Of a stretch of DNA of 8,561 nucleotides, positions 1 to 6,839 are shown one piece after another. The DNA is from Acidimicrobiaceae bacterium. GTDB taxonomy: Bacteria > Actinomycetota > Acidimicrobiia > Acidimicrobiales > Microtrichaceae. The notes below the pieces were generated by a model. It did not search any database. It was given only the letters and a program-made list of their open reading frames with translations, and was not told where the DNA came from. The stretch is taken from assembly GCA_003514205.1 (NCBI GenBank), contig DORQ01000257.1, positions 741-9,301 of the forward strand, written 5' to 3'. The stretch's first letter is position 1, and every line of letters starts with the position of its first letter. The position numbers and the translations under genes are program-made.

Positions 1-11
1 CAAGTGAGCTC

Positions 12-68
12 GCCATTCTCCAACTGGGCAGCCATTCTCCAGCTAGCTAGCCATTCCTGCTTCCCGCA
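12..68. repeat. Three degenerate 19-base tandem repeats at the uvrB 3' end
   Basis: The heptamer gccattc recurs at 12, 31 and 50, exactly 19 bases apart. Units 12-30 and 31-49 share their first 11 bases and drift thereafter; the third unit (50-68) encodes the last residues of UvrB and is more diverged. The uvrB stop codon (43-45) lies inside the middle unit. It looks like local slippage or duplication of the gene's 3' end. Confidence 0.6.
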
Positions 69-2154
69 ATTCTCGCTTGAGTTCTTTGATCTCGTCTCGT
101 AAGCGAGCGGCGTATTCGAATCGTAGGTCAGCGGATGCTTCGTGCATTTCCTCCTCCAAGGTCTGGATGAGACGACCAAGGTCTTGCGGAGCCAGATCGG
201 CAAACTCGTCACGAACAGGCTTCTCCCCTGGTCGGCGCTTGCGCTGATCTTTGCCGGGAACCGGTGCCCCCTTGAACTCTCGACCTCGAAGATCCGCCAG
301 GATGTCATTGACTGCCTTGCGGATGGTCTGGGGGACAATGCCATGCTCGGCGTTGTAGGCCACTTGCACGGCACGTCGACGATTGGTCTCGCCGATCGCC
401 CGCTCCATTGACTTGGTGAGCTTGTCTGCGTACATGATCACTTCGCCATCCACGTTTCGAGCGGCACGACCAATCATCTGGATGAGCGATGTCTCCGAGC
501 GAAGAAAACCTTCCTTGTCCGCATCGAGAATTGCAACCAGAGAGACCTCGGGAAGGTCCAAGCCTTCTCGGAGCAGGTTGATACCAACTAGCACGTCGAA
601 ATCACCAAGGCGGAGGTCGCGAATCAGCTCGATTCGTGCAATGGTGTCGACCTCAGAGTGGAGATATCGCACCCGAACACCCATCTCCAGCAGGTAATCG
701 GTCAGATCCTCAGCCATCTTCTTGGTCAGTGTGGTGACCAAGATCCTGTCGCCACGAACCACTCTGTCGTTGATCTGCACCAGCAGATCGTCAATCTGGC
801 CTTTTGTAGGCTTCACGATCACTTCGGGGTCAACGAGGCCGGTAGGGCGCACCACCTGCTCAACGATTTGGCCTGAGTGCTCACGCTCCCACGGGCCAGG
901 AGTGGCCGACAGGAAGATGGTCTGGCCAGCCCGCTCAACCCATTCCTCAAAACGCAACGGCCGATTATCTGCTGCAGAGGGCAGTCGAAAACCATGGTCG
1001 ATCAGGGTGAGCTTTCGGCTTCTGTCGCCCTCAAATTGGCCGTGAAGCTGAGGGATCGTGACATGAGACTCATCAAGAATAGTGAGGTAGTCAGCTGGGA
1101 AGAAGTCGAGCAGGGTGTTTGGCGGTTCGCCATAGCCGCGACCATCGATGGGGCCGGAGTAGTTCTCGATGCCGTTGCAGAACCCCATTTCCTGCATCAT
1201 CTCCAGGTCGTACTCAGTACGCATTCGAAGCCGCTGAGCCTCAAGGAGCTTGCCTTCTTTCTCAAACTGCGCAAGCCGACCCGCTAGCTCCTCCTCAATT
1301 CGCGCTATTCCAAGCCGCATCCGTTCATCAGAAGTTGCGTAATGGGTGGCGGGAAAGAGAATGAACTCCTCCAGGGTCTCGATGCGATCGCCAGTGAGGG
1401 GATCAAAGGTGGAGATCTGCTCGACATCGTCACCAAAGAGCTCGATACGAACGGCAGCTTCGTCGTAGGCGGGATGGACCTCAATCACATCCCCCTTCAC
1501 CCGGAACTTCCCACGAACGAGGTTCATCTCGTTTCGTTCATATTGCATCGCAACCAGCTGTCGGAGTATCGCTCGTTGGTCATAGGACTCGCCGGAGCGC
1601 AGGACCAACAGCTTGTTTGCATACTCCTCAGGGGAACCAAGGCCGTAGATGCAGCTAACGGAGGCAACGACAATGACGTCACGGCGAGTCAACAACGAGG
1701 AGGTTGCTGCATGTCGGAGCCGATCTATCTCGTCGTTGACCGTTGCGTCCTTCTCGATATAGGTATCCGAGGAGACCATGTAGGCCTCAGGTTGGTAATA
1801 GTCGTAATAGGAAACGAAGTACTCAACACGATTGTCAGGAAAGAACTCGCGAAACTCATTGGCGAGCTGTGCAGCAAGCGATTTGTTGGGGGCCAACACC
1901 AGCGTTGGTCGCTGCAGCTGCTCAATCGTCCAGGCAATCGTCGCCGATTTTCCCGACCCGGTGATGCCCAACAGGGTTTGGAACCGCTCGCCTCGCCAGA
2001 CGCCCTCTGCGAGCGCCTCAATCGCTGCAGGCTGATCCCCCGCCGGTCGAAACTCTGACTTCATCACGAAGGGCTTCGCCGCGCGGGAGCCCCCCGTTAC
2101 CGATCCTGGCAACGCTGGGGCTTCGCTTGGTGTGTCGAGAGTGTGGTCAGTCAC
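43..2154 (-). CDS. uvrB: UvrABC excinuclease subunit B (UvrB)
   Basis: UvrB is the DNA-damage-verifying helicase-like subunit of cytoplasmic nucleotide excision repair; UvrA loads it at lesions and it recruits UvrC for incision. The 703-residue product shows Walker A GITGSGKS (63-70), the damage-clamping beta-hairpin rich in tyrosine (about 115-136), the Walker B-type DESH box (361-364), helicase motif [11 protein letters not shown] (559-567) and the C-terminal UVR helical hairpin (about 663-698) that contacts UvrC. The start used is GTG at 2154, preceded immediately by AGAGG, which is too close for a normal ribosome site. The conserved family N-terminus begins only near Met31 (ATG at 2064), so about 30 poorly conserved residues may be real or over-called. 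It lies 66 bases downstream of coaE on the same strand, an actinobacterial arrangement. No SOS (LexA) box was seen upstream. The identification is essentially certain; the start is not. Confidence 0.98.
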   Translation of the reverse strand: MTDHTLDTPSEAPALPGSVTGGSRAAKPFVMKSEFRPAGDQPAAIEALAEGVWRGERFQTLLGITGSGKSATIAWTIEQLQRPTLVLAPNKSLAAQLANEFREFFPDNRVEYFVSYYDYYQPEAYMVSSDTYIEKDATVNDEIDRLRHAATSSLLTRRDVIVVASVSCIYGLGSPEEYANKLLVLRSGESYDQRAILRQLVAMQYERNEMNLVRGKFRVKGDVIEVHPAYDEAAVRIELFGDDVEQISTFDPLTGDRIETLEEFILFPATHYATSDERMRLGIARIEEELAGRLAQFEKEGKLLEAQRLRMRTEYDLEMMQEMGFCNGIENYSGPIDGRGYGEPPNTLLDFFPADYLTILDESHVTIPQLHGQFEGDRSRKLTLIDHGFRLPSAADNRPLRFEEWVERAGQTIFLSATPGPWEREHSGQIVEQVVRPTGLVDPEVIVKPTKGQIDDLLVQINDRVVRGDRILVTTLTKKMAEDLTDYLLEMGVRVRYLHSEVDTIARIELIRDLRLGDFDVLVGINLLREGLDLPEVSLVAILDADKEGFLRSETSLIQMIGRAARNVDGEVIMYADKLTKSMERAIGETNRRRAVQVAYNAEHGIVPQTIRKAVNDILADLRGREFKGAPVPGKDQRKRRPGEKPVRDEFADLAPQDLGRLIQTLEEEMHEASADLRFEYAARLRDEIKELKRELREAGMAS

Positions 2155-2196
2155 CCTCTGGATGCTAGTTGGGACCCCTGACAGTGAACCCCTCGC

Positions 2197-2220
2197 GCCG
2201 CCCGCCAGCCAGCCGGCGGC
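2197..2220 (-). other. GC-rich hairpin just after the coaE stop
   Basis: GCCGCC at 2197-2202 and GGCGGC at 2215-2220 form a perfect 6-bp inverted repeat around a 12-base loop, directly abutting the coaE stop codon. There is no following T-run, so a standard intrinsic terminator is unlikely. It could be a processing or attenuation hairpin between coaE and uvrB, or simply GC-rich chance. Confidence 0.3.
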
Positions 2221-2817
2221 TCAATTCCGGTGACTCTCAATCCATTCCCAGGCCTTCTCGATTTGAGGCTCAAGGTCAACAAGTGTTCCCGAGTTGTCAA
2301 TGACGATGGCTGCCTTCTCCCGACGCTCCTCTCGGGTTGCCTGGCGAGCAATTCTCGCCTCCGCATCCTCACGGGAGAACCCTCGGTGAGCCACAAGCCG
2401 CTCCACCGCCACCGCAGGATCGAGGTCAACCACAATGGTCCCAATCAGCCCTTCCCATCCAGATTCAGTGAGGAGCGGAATATCGAGGACGACGACATGG
2501 TCGGTGTCGGCCTCGGCGAGTACCCGAGCGAAAATCTCTTCGCGAACTGGCGGGTGGACAATCTCACCGAGACGAGCGAGTGCTGCCTGGTCGCCAAAGA
2601 CTCGATGCGCGACCGCGGCACGGTTCAACTGGCCCGATGAGTCCAAGATCTCCTCTCCGAATTCCTTCACCATCGCCGCGAGTACCGGCGTGCCTGGTGC
2701 CTGCAACTCATGGACGATCGCATCGGCGTCGACAATGACAGCACCACGTTGAGCGAGTGCTGCTGACACCGTTGTCTTTCCTGAACCAATTCCGCCTGTG
2801 AGCCCCACGAGAATCAT
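2221..2817 (-). CDS. coaE: Dephospho-CoA kinase
   Basis: CoaE is a cytoplasmic P-loop kinase that phosphorylates the 3'-hydroxyl of dephospho-CoA with ATP, the last step of coenzyme A synthesis. The 198-residue product has the usual bacterial length. It starts with the P-loop GGIGSGKT (8-15), followed by the DAD motif (30-32), the DIPLL segment of the substrate-binding region (about 113-117), an arginine-rich lid region (RQATREERR) and the late VIDNSGT motif. The ATG at 2817 is supported by the conserved MILVGLTGGIGSG opening, although no strong Shine-Dalgarno sequence precedes it. It is the first gene of a likely two-gene unit with uvrB. In mycobacteria and streptomycetes rpsA lies close to coaE; here the upstream neighbour is instead a divergent sensor kinase gene. 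Confidence 0.96.
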   Translation of the reverse strand: MILVGLTGGIGSGKTTVSAALAQRGAVIVDADAIVHELQAPGTPVLAAMVKEFGEEILDSSGQLNRAAVAHRVFGDQAALARLGEIVHPPVREEIFARVLAEADTDHVVVLDIPLLTESGWEGLIGTIVVDLDPAVAVERLVAHRGFSREDAEARIARQATREERREKAAIVIDNSGTLVDLEPQIEKAWEWIESHRN

Positions 2818-2946
2818 CGCGAGAAGCTACACCGCGAAGCCCACCGGCCTGGAACATCGATCACGACGGTCACTCAACTCTGGGTGCTCACTGCCGACAG
2901 GAACCGGCGACGCGAACGCTGGGTATGCGCCGTATCAGGTGAGTGA
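2818..2946. other. Divergent intergenic region, coaE / sensor kinase
   Basis: These 129 bases separate the divergent starts of coaE (minus) and the sensor kinase (plus) and should hold promoters for both. I find no confident -35/-10 pair on either strand, no clear operator palindrome and no small gene. The only clear signal is AGGTGA at 2937-2942, a Shine-Dalgarno-like sequence 4 bases before the kinase ATG. Confidence 0.5.
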
Positions 2947-4794
2947 ATGCGAACACGACAACTCCACAAAGATCGCGAAAGCGACCACGGCGCGGCTAAG
3001 TCGGTCCCGTCGAGCACTGCTCCTCGCAGCAGGTTGTTTCGGCGTTCCAACAGACGGCCTGGCGCCACCAACCAGCCCCCTGCTCACCAGCCCCCTGCGT
3101 ACCTCGCCGATGTTCGATCCGACCCTGATCGGGTGGCGCTCTTCTCTCCAGCAATCACCGCAATCCGAATCGCCACTGTTGCGATTTCATTCCTCCTTGC
3201 CGCCGATCGACTTATTGCTGGAAACACGTTCGTCATCGGCAGCGCAGTTGTTATTGCGGTTCACGCCGCCCTCCGCTCCTTCCGACCCGTTCGCTATACC
3301 AACGATGTGAGCTCACTCACTCGTGTGGTGTTCGAGACAGCGCTCTACGTCACCATCGTGGTGAGCACTGGCTTTTGGGAGTCCCCATTCTCCTTCACAC
3401 TCATTTCGGTCATCGTCATTGCGAGCTTCGCCAGAGGCTATGGGTTCGGTGTCCGAGTCGCTGTTGCGGCCTGCCTAGCAATCTCCATCCCTGCACTTCA
3501 GCTCAGCGAACTCGACGCTGGAGTTGCGCGAGCAGCGGCCACTTGGTCTGTGCTCATCGTTCTGATCAGCCTGATCGCCGGGTATGGCAGAAACCTCACA
3601 GGGGAGGCCGATCGAGCGAGAGATAGCGCACTCGACCGACTAGGTCGGCTCGCCGATGCCAACGCTCTGCTTTCCTCGCTCCACAAGGTTGCTCAAACAC
3701 TTCCAGCCTCACTGGATATGAACGAGGTGCTCGACTCCACCGTGAACCGGCTCCGAGGTCTCATCGAGTTCGACACCGTGCTCGTCCTGCTTTTCGACGA
3801 TACCGATGGCCATTGGCAGATCATTCGCCAAGAGGGCTGTCATGTGCCTGCCCGGATTGAAACCTCGTCGCTTCCTCTCGGTCTCCGACGGGCACTGACA
3901 GAGCAAGTGGTGATCACCTGCAACGACCTTGGAACCATCGATGCCCAGGGCTTTCAGGATCGAAGCGGTTCGGGGCTGTACGGCACGCTGACCGCCCGCG
4001 GAGCGATCATCGGCCTCGTGGCGCTCGAACACCGCGAGCGTGGCAAGTTCGATCGAAGGACCGCTGGCCTTCTCAACGGCTTCGTTCCACCACTTGCGCT
4101 AGCACTTGACAACGCTCGGTGGTTTGCCCGGCTCCGCACCGTGGGTGCGGACGAAGAGCGAACCAGAATCGCACGCGACCTTCACGACCGAATCGGCCAA
4201 TCTCTCGCCTACTTGGCCTTCGAGCTGGATCGGCTCATCAACCGATACCGAATCGGTGAGGACTTGGCTGCCGGCCTTGATCACCTTCGCGACGACGTGA
4301 GGGGCGTCATCCGCGAGGTTCGCGACACCTTGTACGACCTGCGAACTGACGTCAGTGAGGAGGCCGGGATCGAATCCACCCTCAGAGATTACGTCGACCG
4401 AGTCCGGGAACGAACAGGAATCGATATCGAGCTACAGGTCGAGGGCACTGAACGACTCCCACTCCTTCAGGAACGTGAGATGTGGCGCATTACTCAAGAG
4501 GCCGTCACAAACATCGAACGACACGCCCGGGCCAGCGCGGTCCGTATCGACTGGCGGTGCGAGGACGGATGTTCAGAAATTCGTGTGCAAGATAACGGAA
4601 TTGGCTTTCAAATCGGAAAGTCCGGCCGATTGGATAGTTACGGAATGCTCGGGATGCGAGAGCGTGCGGCATCAATTGGCGCAACGCTGGAAGTCCAAAG
4701 CACTCCTGGGGCAGGCACAACCGTGATCTGCACCCTAGGACCCTCAAAGTCACAATCTCGATTTAGCCCTGCTTCCCGTGGAGGAACGCGATGA
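2947..4794 (+). CDS. Membrane GAF-domain sensor histidine kinase, NarL/DegS type
   Basis: This 615-residue sensor kinase autophosphorylates on histidine and should pass phosphate to the response regulator encoded next to it. Order of parts: an Arg/Ser/Pro-rich, probably cytoplasmic N-terminal tail (1-65); about six hydrophobic membrane segments (roughly 70-90, 92-110, 122-142, 147-165, 168-186 and 197-214); a GAF-like sensory domain (about 240-395); a HisKA_3 dimerisation domain with phospho-acceptor His413 in ARDLHDRIGQS; then an HATPase_c domain with N-box QEAVTNIERHA (518-527), G1 box DNGIGF (549-554) and G2 GMLGMRERA. The ligand cannot be told: the membrane part has no obvious large extracellular domain, so it may sense a membrane or intracellular cue. 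The ATG at 2947 has AGGTGA upstream; a later GTG at 3133 would remove most of the tail but lacks a ribosome site. Its stop overlaps the next start by 4 bases (ATGA), implying translational coupling. Confidence 0.95.
   Translation: MRTRQLHKDRESDHGAAKSVPSSTAPRSRLFRRSNRRPGATNQPPAHQPPAYLADVRSDPDRVALFSPAITAIRIATVAISFLLAADRLIAGNTFVIGSAVVIAVHAALRSFRPVRYTNDVSSLTRVVFETALYVTIVVSTGFWESPFSFTLISVIVIASFARGYGFGVRVAVAACLAISIPALQLSELDAGVARAAATWSVLIVLISLIAGYGRNLTGEADRARDSALDRLGRLADANALLSSLHKVAQTLPASLDMNEVLDSTVNRLRGLIEFDTVLVLLFDDTDGHWQIIRQEGCHVPARIETSSLPLGLRRALTEQVVITCNDLGTIDAQGFQDRSGSGLYGTLTARGAIIGLVALEHRERGKFDRRTAGLLNGFVPPLALALDNARWFARLRTVGADEERTRIARDLHDRIGQSLAYLAFELDRLINRYRIGEDLAAGLDHLRDDVRGVIREVRDTLYDLRTDVSEEAGIESTLRDYVDRVRERTGIDIELQVEGTERLPLLQEREMWRITQEAVTNIERHARASAVRIDWRCEDGCSEIRVQDNGIGFQIGKSGRLDSYGMLGMRERAASIGATLEVQSTPGAGTTVICTLGPSKSQSRFSPASRGGTR
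3071..3098 (+). repeat. 15-base in-frame tandem repeat in the kinase N-terminal tail
   Basis: accagccccctgc occurs at 3071-3083 and again at 3086-3098, a 15-base period that encodes consecutive NQPPA and HQPPA pentapeptides just before the first membrane segment. It is in frame, so it lengthens a flexible Pro-rich linker without breaking the gene. Confidence 0.6.
4780..4784 (+). promoter_or_regulatory. Ribosome binding site of the response regulator
   Basis: GGAGG lies 6 bases before the ATG at 4791, inside the last codons of the kinase gene. It fixes the response-regulator start and, with the ATGA overlap, supports coupled translation of the pair. Confidence 0.8.
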
Positions 4795-5441
4795 ACCCCA
4801 TTCGACTGATGCTCGCAGATGATCACCAGATGCTCCGCGAGGGTCTCCGACGATCCATGGAAGACTCCGGGTTTGACGTGGTTGGCGAGGCTAGAGACGG
4901 AGTCGAGGCAGTGAGACTCGCAGAGTCCCTCGAGCCCGACGTCATCCTCATGGATGTCTCCATGCCGAACTGTGATGGCGTTGAGGCCTGCCGTCAGGTG
5001 AAGGCAAGCGGTAGCGCTTCCCGAATCGTGATGCTGACCATGCACGTCGACAAGGAGGTTCTGACCAACGCAATTCGTGCTGGAGCGACTGGATATCTCA
5101 TCAAAGACTGCTCCACCGACGAGATTGCGCAGGCAGTTCGAATGGCAGCTGGAGGCGAGACCGTCTTGTCCCCTCAGCTCGCCCGCTCCATGCTCGATGA
5201 GGTTCGACGGCTGGACCAAAAGGCTCGAACCGAGGACGAGCGAACGGTTACCAAGCGTGAGGAGGAGGTCCTACAGCTCATTGCTGACGGATGCAGCACA
5301 CCAGAAGTGGCAGCTGCGCTCTATATCTCCCAGAAGACCGTGAAGAACCACCTCGCCTCGATCTATCAGAAGCTGGACGCTCGGGATCGCACCCAAGCGG
5401 TTCTGCAGGCAGTGCGGATGGGTATCGTCCATCTGGACTGA
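4791..5441 (+). CDS. NarL/FixJ-family response regulator
   Basis: This is a 216-residue DNA-binding response regulator and the probable partner of the kinase just upstream. The receiver domain (about 4-120) has the acidic pair Asp10/Asp11, phospho-acceptor Asp55 in LMDVSMP, the switch Thr83 and Lys105. After a short charged linker comes a LuxR-type helix-turn-helix (about 153-210) with TKREEEVLQLIADGCSTPEVA and the recognition helix around SQKTVKNHLASIYQKL. All key residues are present, so it should be activated by phosphorylation and bind DNA as a dimer. The start is fixed by GGAGG and the 4-base overlap with the kinase. Its regulon is unknown. It converges on the lipoprotein gene, leaving only 31 bases between the two stop codons, with no clear terminator hairpin plus T-run. 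Confidence 0.97.
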   Translation: MNPIRLMLADDHQMLREGLRRSMEDSGFDVVGEARDGVEAVRLAESLEPDVILMDVSMPNCDGVEACRQVKASGSASRIVMLTMHVDKEVLTNAIRAGATGYLIKDCSTDEIAQAVRMAAGGETVLSPQLARSMLDEVRRLDQKARTEDERTVTKREEEVLQLIADGCSTPEVAAALYISQKTVKNHLASIYQKLDARDRTQAVLQAVRMGIVHLD

Positions 5442-5450
5442 GCGGCTGAC

Positions 5451-5490
5451 TCAGGATGTGCCAGTAGCCAGTTCAGGATGCGCCAGTAGC
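5451..5490. repeat. 22-base-period tandem duplication over the lipoprotein stop codon
   Basis: The 18-base segment at 5451-5468 recurs at 5473-5490 with one mismatch (tgtgcc versus tgcgcc). The second copy is the last five codons plus stop of the minus-strand lipoprotein gene; the first copy lies just past that stop. Because 22 is not a multiple of three, the extra copy is out of frame with the gene. Confidence 0.75.
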
Positions 5491-5919
5491 TCCCGTACCT
5501 GCTACTCCCGTGGTGCCTATCGAACCTGACGCGCCCGAAGCTCCGGTAGCAAAGTCACGCGCCACCTCGGTGAGGCACGGGGCAAGTGGCTTCGAAATCG
5601 CCGCGGACATAGCGTCGGGATAGTCCTCCTCTGCGGTGATGTCCATGAAGTCACCGAGAAGATCCTGCTGGCCTTTCAACTCCTCGTAGGCGCAGCTGAA
5701 CGCTGTGCGATAGAGCGGCTCATTCTCTGAACCCTTGAGGCCTTTGGAGATCTCGATCGCGTGGTCCACAAACTGCTCCTCAGTGACCTCTGAGCTCGAG
5801 CAGCCAGCGCCAACCAGTGCAGTCGAACAGAGCAAGACGCTCACGACTCGACGGTTGAACGATGAGGCCACTCGCGTGGTGTATGGAGACGTCTGGGGAG
5901 TGTGTCGACCGAACCGCAT
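5473..5919 (-). CDS. Small predicted lipoprotein with Gly-X-Y tail
   Basis: I do not recognise a named family. The 148-residue product has an Arg-containing N-terminus, a hydrophobic stretch (about 25-38) and a lipobox-like VGAGC with Cys40, so export and lipid anchoring outside the cytoplasmic membrane are likely. The mature part (about 45-122) is acidic and probably helical, with two cysteines (76 and 115) that could form a disulfide. The last 23 residues run GAS-GAS-GSI-GTT-GVA-GTG, a short collagen-like series with Gly at every third position, then ATGAS. It begins 10 bases after the GntR gene on the same strand, so it is probably cotranscribed and may rely on reinitiation, since no good Shine-Dalgarno precedes the ATG. 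The start is therefore uncertain; it could lie slightly further in, at the GTG of codon 17. Substrate binding or an envelope role would be guesses. Confidence 0.75.
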   Translation of the reverse strand: MRFGRHTPQTSPYTTRVASSFNRRVVSVLLCSTALVGAGCSSSEVTEEQFVDHAIEISKGLKGSENEPLYRTAFSCAYEELKGQQDLLGDFMDITAEEDYPDAMSAAISKPLAPCLTEVARDFATGASGASGSIGTTGVAGTGATGAS

Positions 5920-5929
5920 ATCGTCGACA

Positions 5930-6730
5930 CTAATCCTCGGTCACGGCGCTGGCCGGGCTTTCCGGTTCGGAATCCTCGAGAAGCCGCACTCCGACTGCAC
6001 CGAAGGAATCGCTCGCAAAACTCAACTCCACCTCGAACTCCGTGCGATGCGCTGCGAACACATGACGACTCACGAGCACTGGACGCCCGAGCGAGCTTCG
6101 CGTCACACGATCGGCCACCAGCAGTGCCGATCCAACCGGAATCCCAAGCAATGCTGCCGTTTCAGCGCTCGCTACGCGAGCACCAATGGTTTGCGATGCG
6201 CCACCTAGTTCGACTGGGAGTTGCTCTAAGAAGCTCGCACGTTCGACATCAGCCCGTGAGAGCTGGTTCCCAATCGCTTCGGGACACCACACCGTGACTG
6301 CCGCAAATGGCTGCCCGTCCGCCAAATTGAGGCGGCGAACTTCAAGAACTGTGCGCTCACCAAGTATGTCTCGAACCCGGGGCGGCGCCTCGACGAAGCT
6401 GAACGACAGAATGCGTCGCTCGGACCGCATTCCTGCGGCCCGCAGTTGCCGTTCAATCGTTCCAAGATGGCTGAGATCCTGGCGCAACGGTTCCGCCGCC
6501 ACATACCAACCGAACCCTTGTCGCGAATCGACAAGTCGTTCGGCGCGCAATGCTTCAAGGGCTCGTCGAATCGTCACGCGACTCGCGGCGAAGGACTTCG
6601 ACAATTCTGCCTCCGACGGCAACAGCTCCCCAGCCGCAAACTCCCCGGAATTCACACGATTGCGAAGATCGTCAGCAATCACCTGGTAGCGGATCACTCG
6701 TTGAGGATTTCGCTGCGAATTCTTCTGCAT
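5930..6730 (-). CDS. GntR-family (HutC/UTRA) transcriptional regulator
   Basis: This cytoplasmic DNA-binding repressor or activator responds to a small ligand. The 266-residue protein has an N-terminal GntR winged helix (about 14-78: [40 protein letters not shown], then the wing RQGFGWYVA) and a C-terminal UTRA effector domain (about 100-242: [20 protein letters not shown] through [21 protein letters not shown]), which is the HutC subfamily. I chose ATG 6730 because GGAG lies 9 bases upstream and the winged helix begins shortly after. A longer in-frame start at 6841 would run through the operator region and the aconitase start, and adds 37 residues unlike the family. It is divergent from the aconitase gene with four ACTTGTA boxes in between, so it probably controls both itself and the aconitase. 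The lipoprotein gene follows 10 bases downstream. The ligand is unknown; a TCA-cycle acid is only an inference from context. Confidence 0.93.
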   Translation of the reverse strand: MQKNSQRNPQRVIRYQVIADDLRNRVNSGEFAAGELLPSEAELSKSFAASRVTIRRALEALRAERLVDSRQGFGWYVAAEPLRQDLSHLGTIERQLRAAGMRSERRILSFSFVEAPPRVRDILGERTVLEVRRLNLADGQPFAAVTVWCPEAIGNQLSRADVERASFLEQLPVELGGASQTIGARVASAETAALLGIPVGSALLVADRVTRSSLGRPVLVSRHVFAAHRTEFEVELSFASDSFGAVGVRLLEDSEPESPASAVTED

Positions 6731-6743
6731 CGAGGGGGGCTCC

Positions 6744-6760
6744 ACTTGTATGATACTTGT
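6744..6760. promoter_or_regulatory. Candidate GntR operator O1 (gene-proximal to the regulator)
   Basis: ACTTGTATGATACTTGT contains two ACTTGT half-sites 11 bases apart in the same orientation. It is also an imperfect palindrome around GTAT-G-ATAC, with outer AC and GT pairs matching. It lies 13 bases from the GntR start codon and overlaps -10-like hexamers on both strands (TATGAT plus, TATCAT minus), so binding there would block transcription. The half-site CTTGTA resembles the HutC-family half-site (TGTA-N2-TACA operators). Confidence 0.65.
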
Positions 6761-6774
6761 ATTGTCACGAGAGG

Positions 6775-6791
6775 ACTTGTACGCTACTTGT
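6775..6791. promoter_or_regulatory. Candidate GntR operator O2 (aconitase side)
   Basis: ACTTGTACGCTACTTGT repeats the O1 layout: two ACTTGT boxes 11 bases apart and an imperfect palindrome with GTA-N3-TAC at its core. O1 and O2 start 31 bases apart, close to three helical turns. A further, weaker half (GTATGGTAC, 6790-6798) extends the pattern toward the aconitase, where TATGGT at 6791-6796 could serve as a -10 for that gene, although no good -35 was found. Confidence 0.65.
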
Positions 6792-6827
6792 ATGGTACTG
6801 GAGAACTCCTCTCCACCCACCGATCCC

Positions 6828-6832
6828 AGGAG
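6828..6832 (+). promoter_or_regulatory. Ribosome binding site of the aconitase gene
   Basis: AGGAG lies 7 bases before the ATG at 6840 and decides the start of the aconitase reading frame. Confidence 0.85.
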
Positions 6833-6839
6833 CTTTGCC

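Noticed and set aside
1945..1966. Serine instead of threonine in the UvrB Walker A motif (GKS)
   Set aside because: GK[ST] is the standard P-loop consensus, so this is a conservative variant that should keep ATP binding.
1342..2058. A 238-codon plus-strand open frame inside uvrB
   Set aside because: It lies wholly antisense to a strongly conserved gene and its translation shows no recognisable motif; it is a shadow frame of high-GC coding DNA.
2155..2220. LexA (SOS) box upstream of uvrB
   Set aside because: I looked for the actinobacterial GAAC-N4-GTTC pattern; only an isolated GGTTC-like half is present.
4638..5219. A 193-codon minus-strand open frame across the kinase/regulator junction
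   Set aside because: It is antisense to two well-supported genes and has no family-like features.
5485..5506. Inverted repeat AGTAGC / GCTACT with 10-base loop as a terminator for the convergent genes
   Set aside because: It lies inside the lipoprotein coding sequence, has a weak 6-bp stem and no T-run; it arises from the repetitive Gly-Ala-Thr codons.
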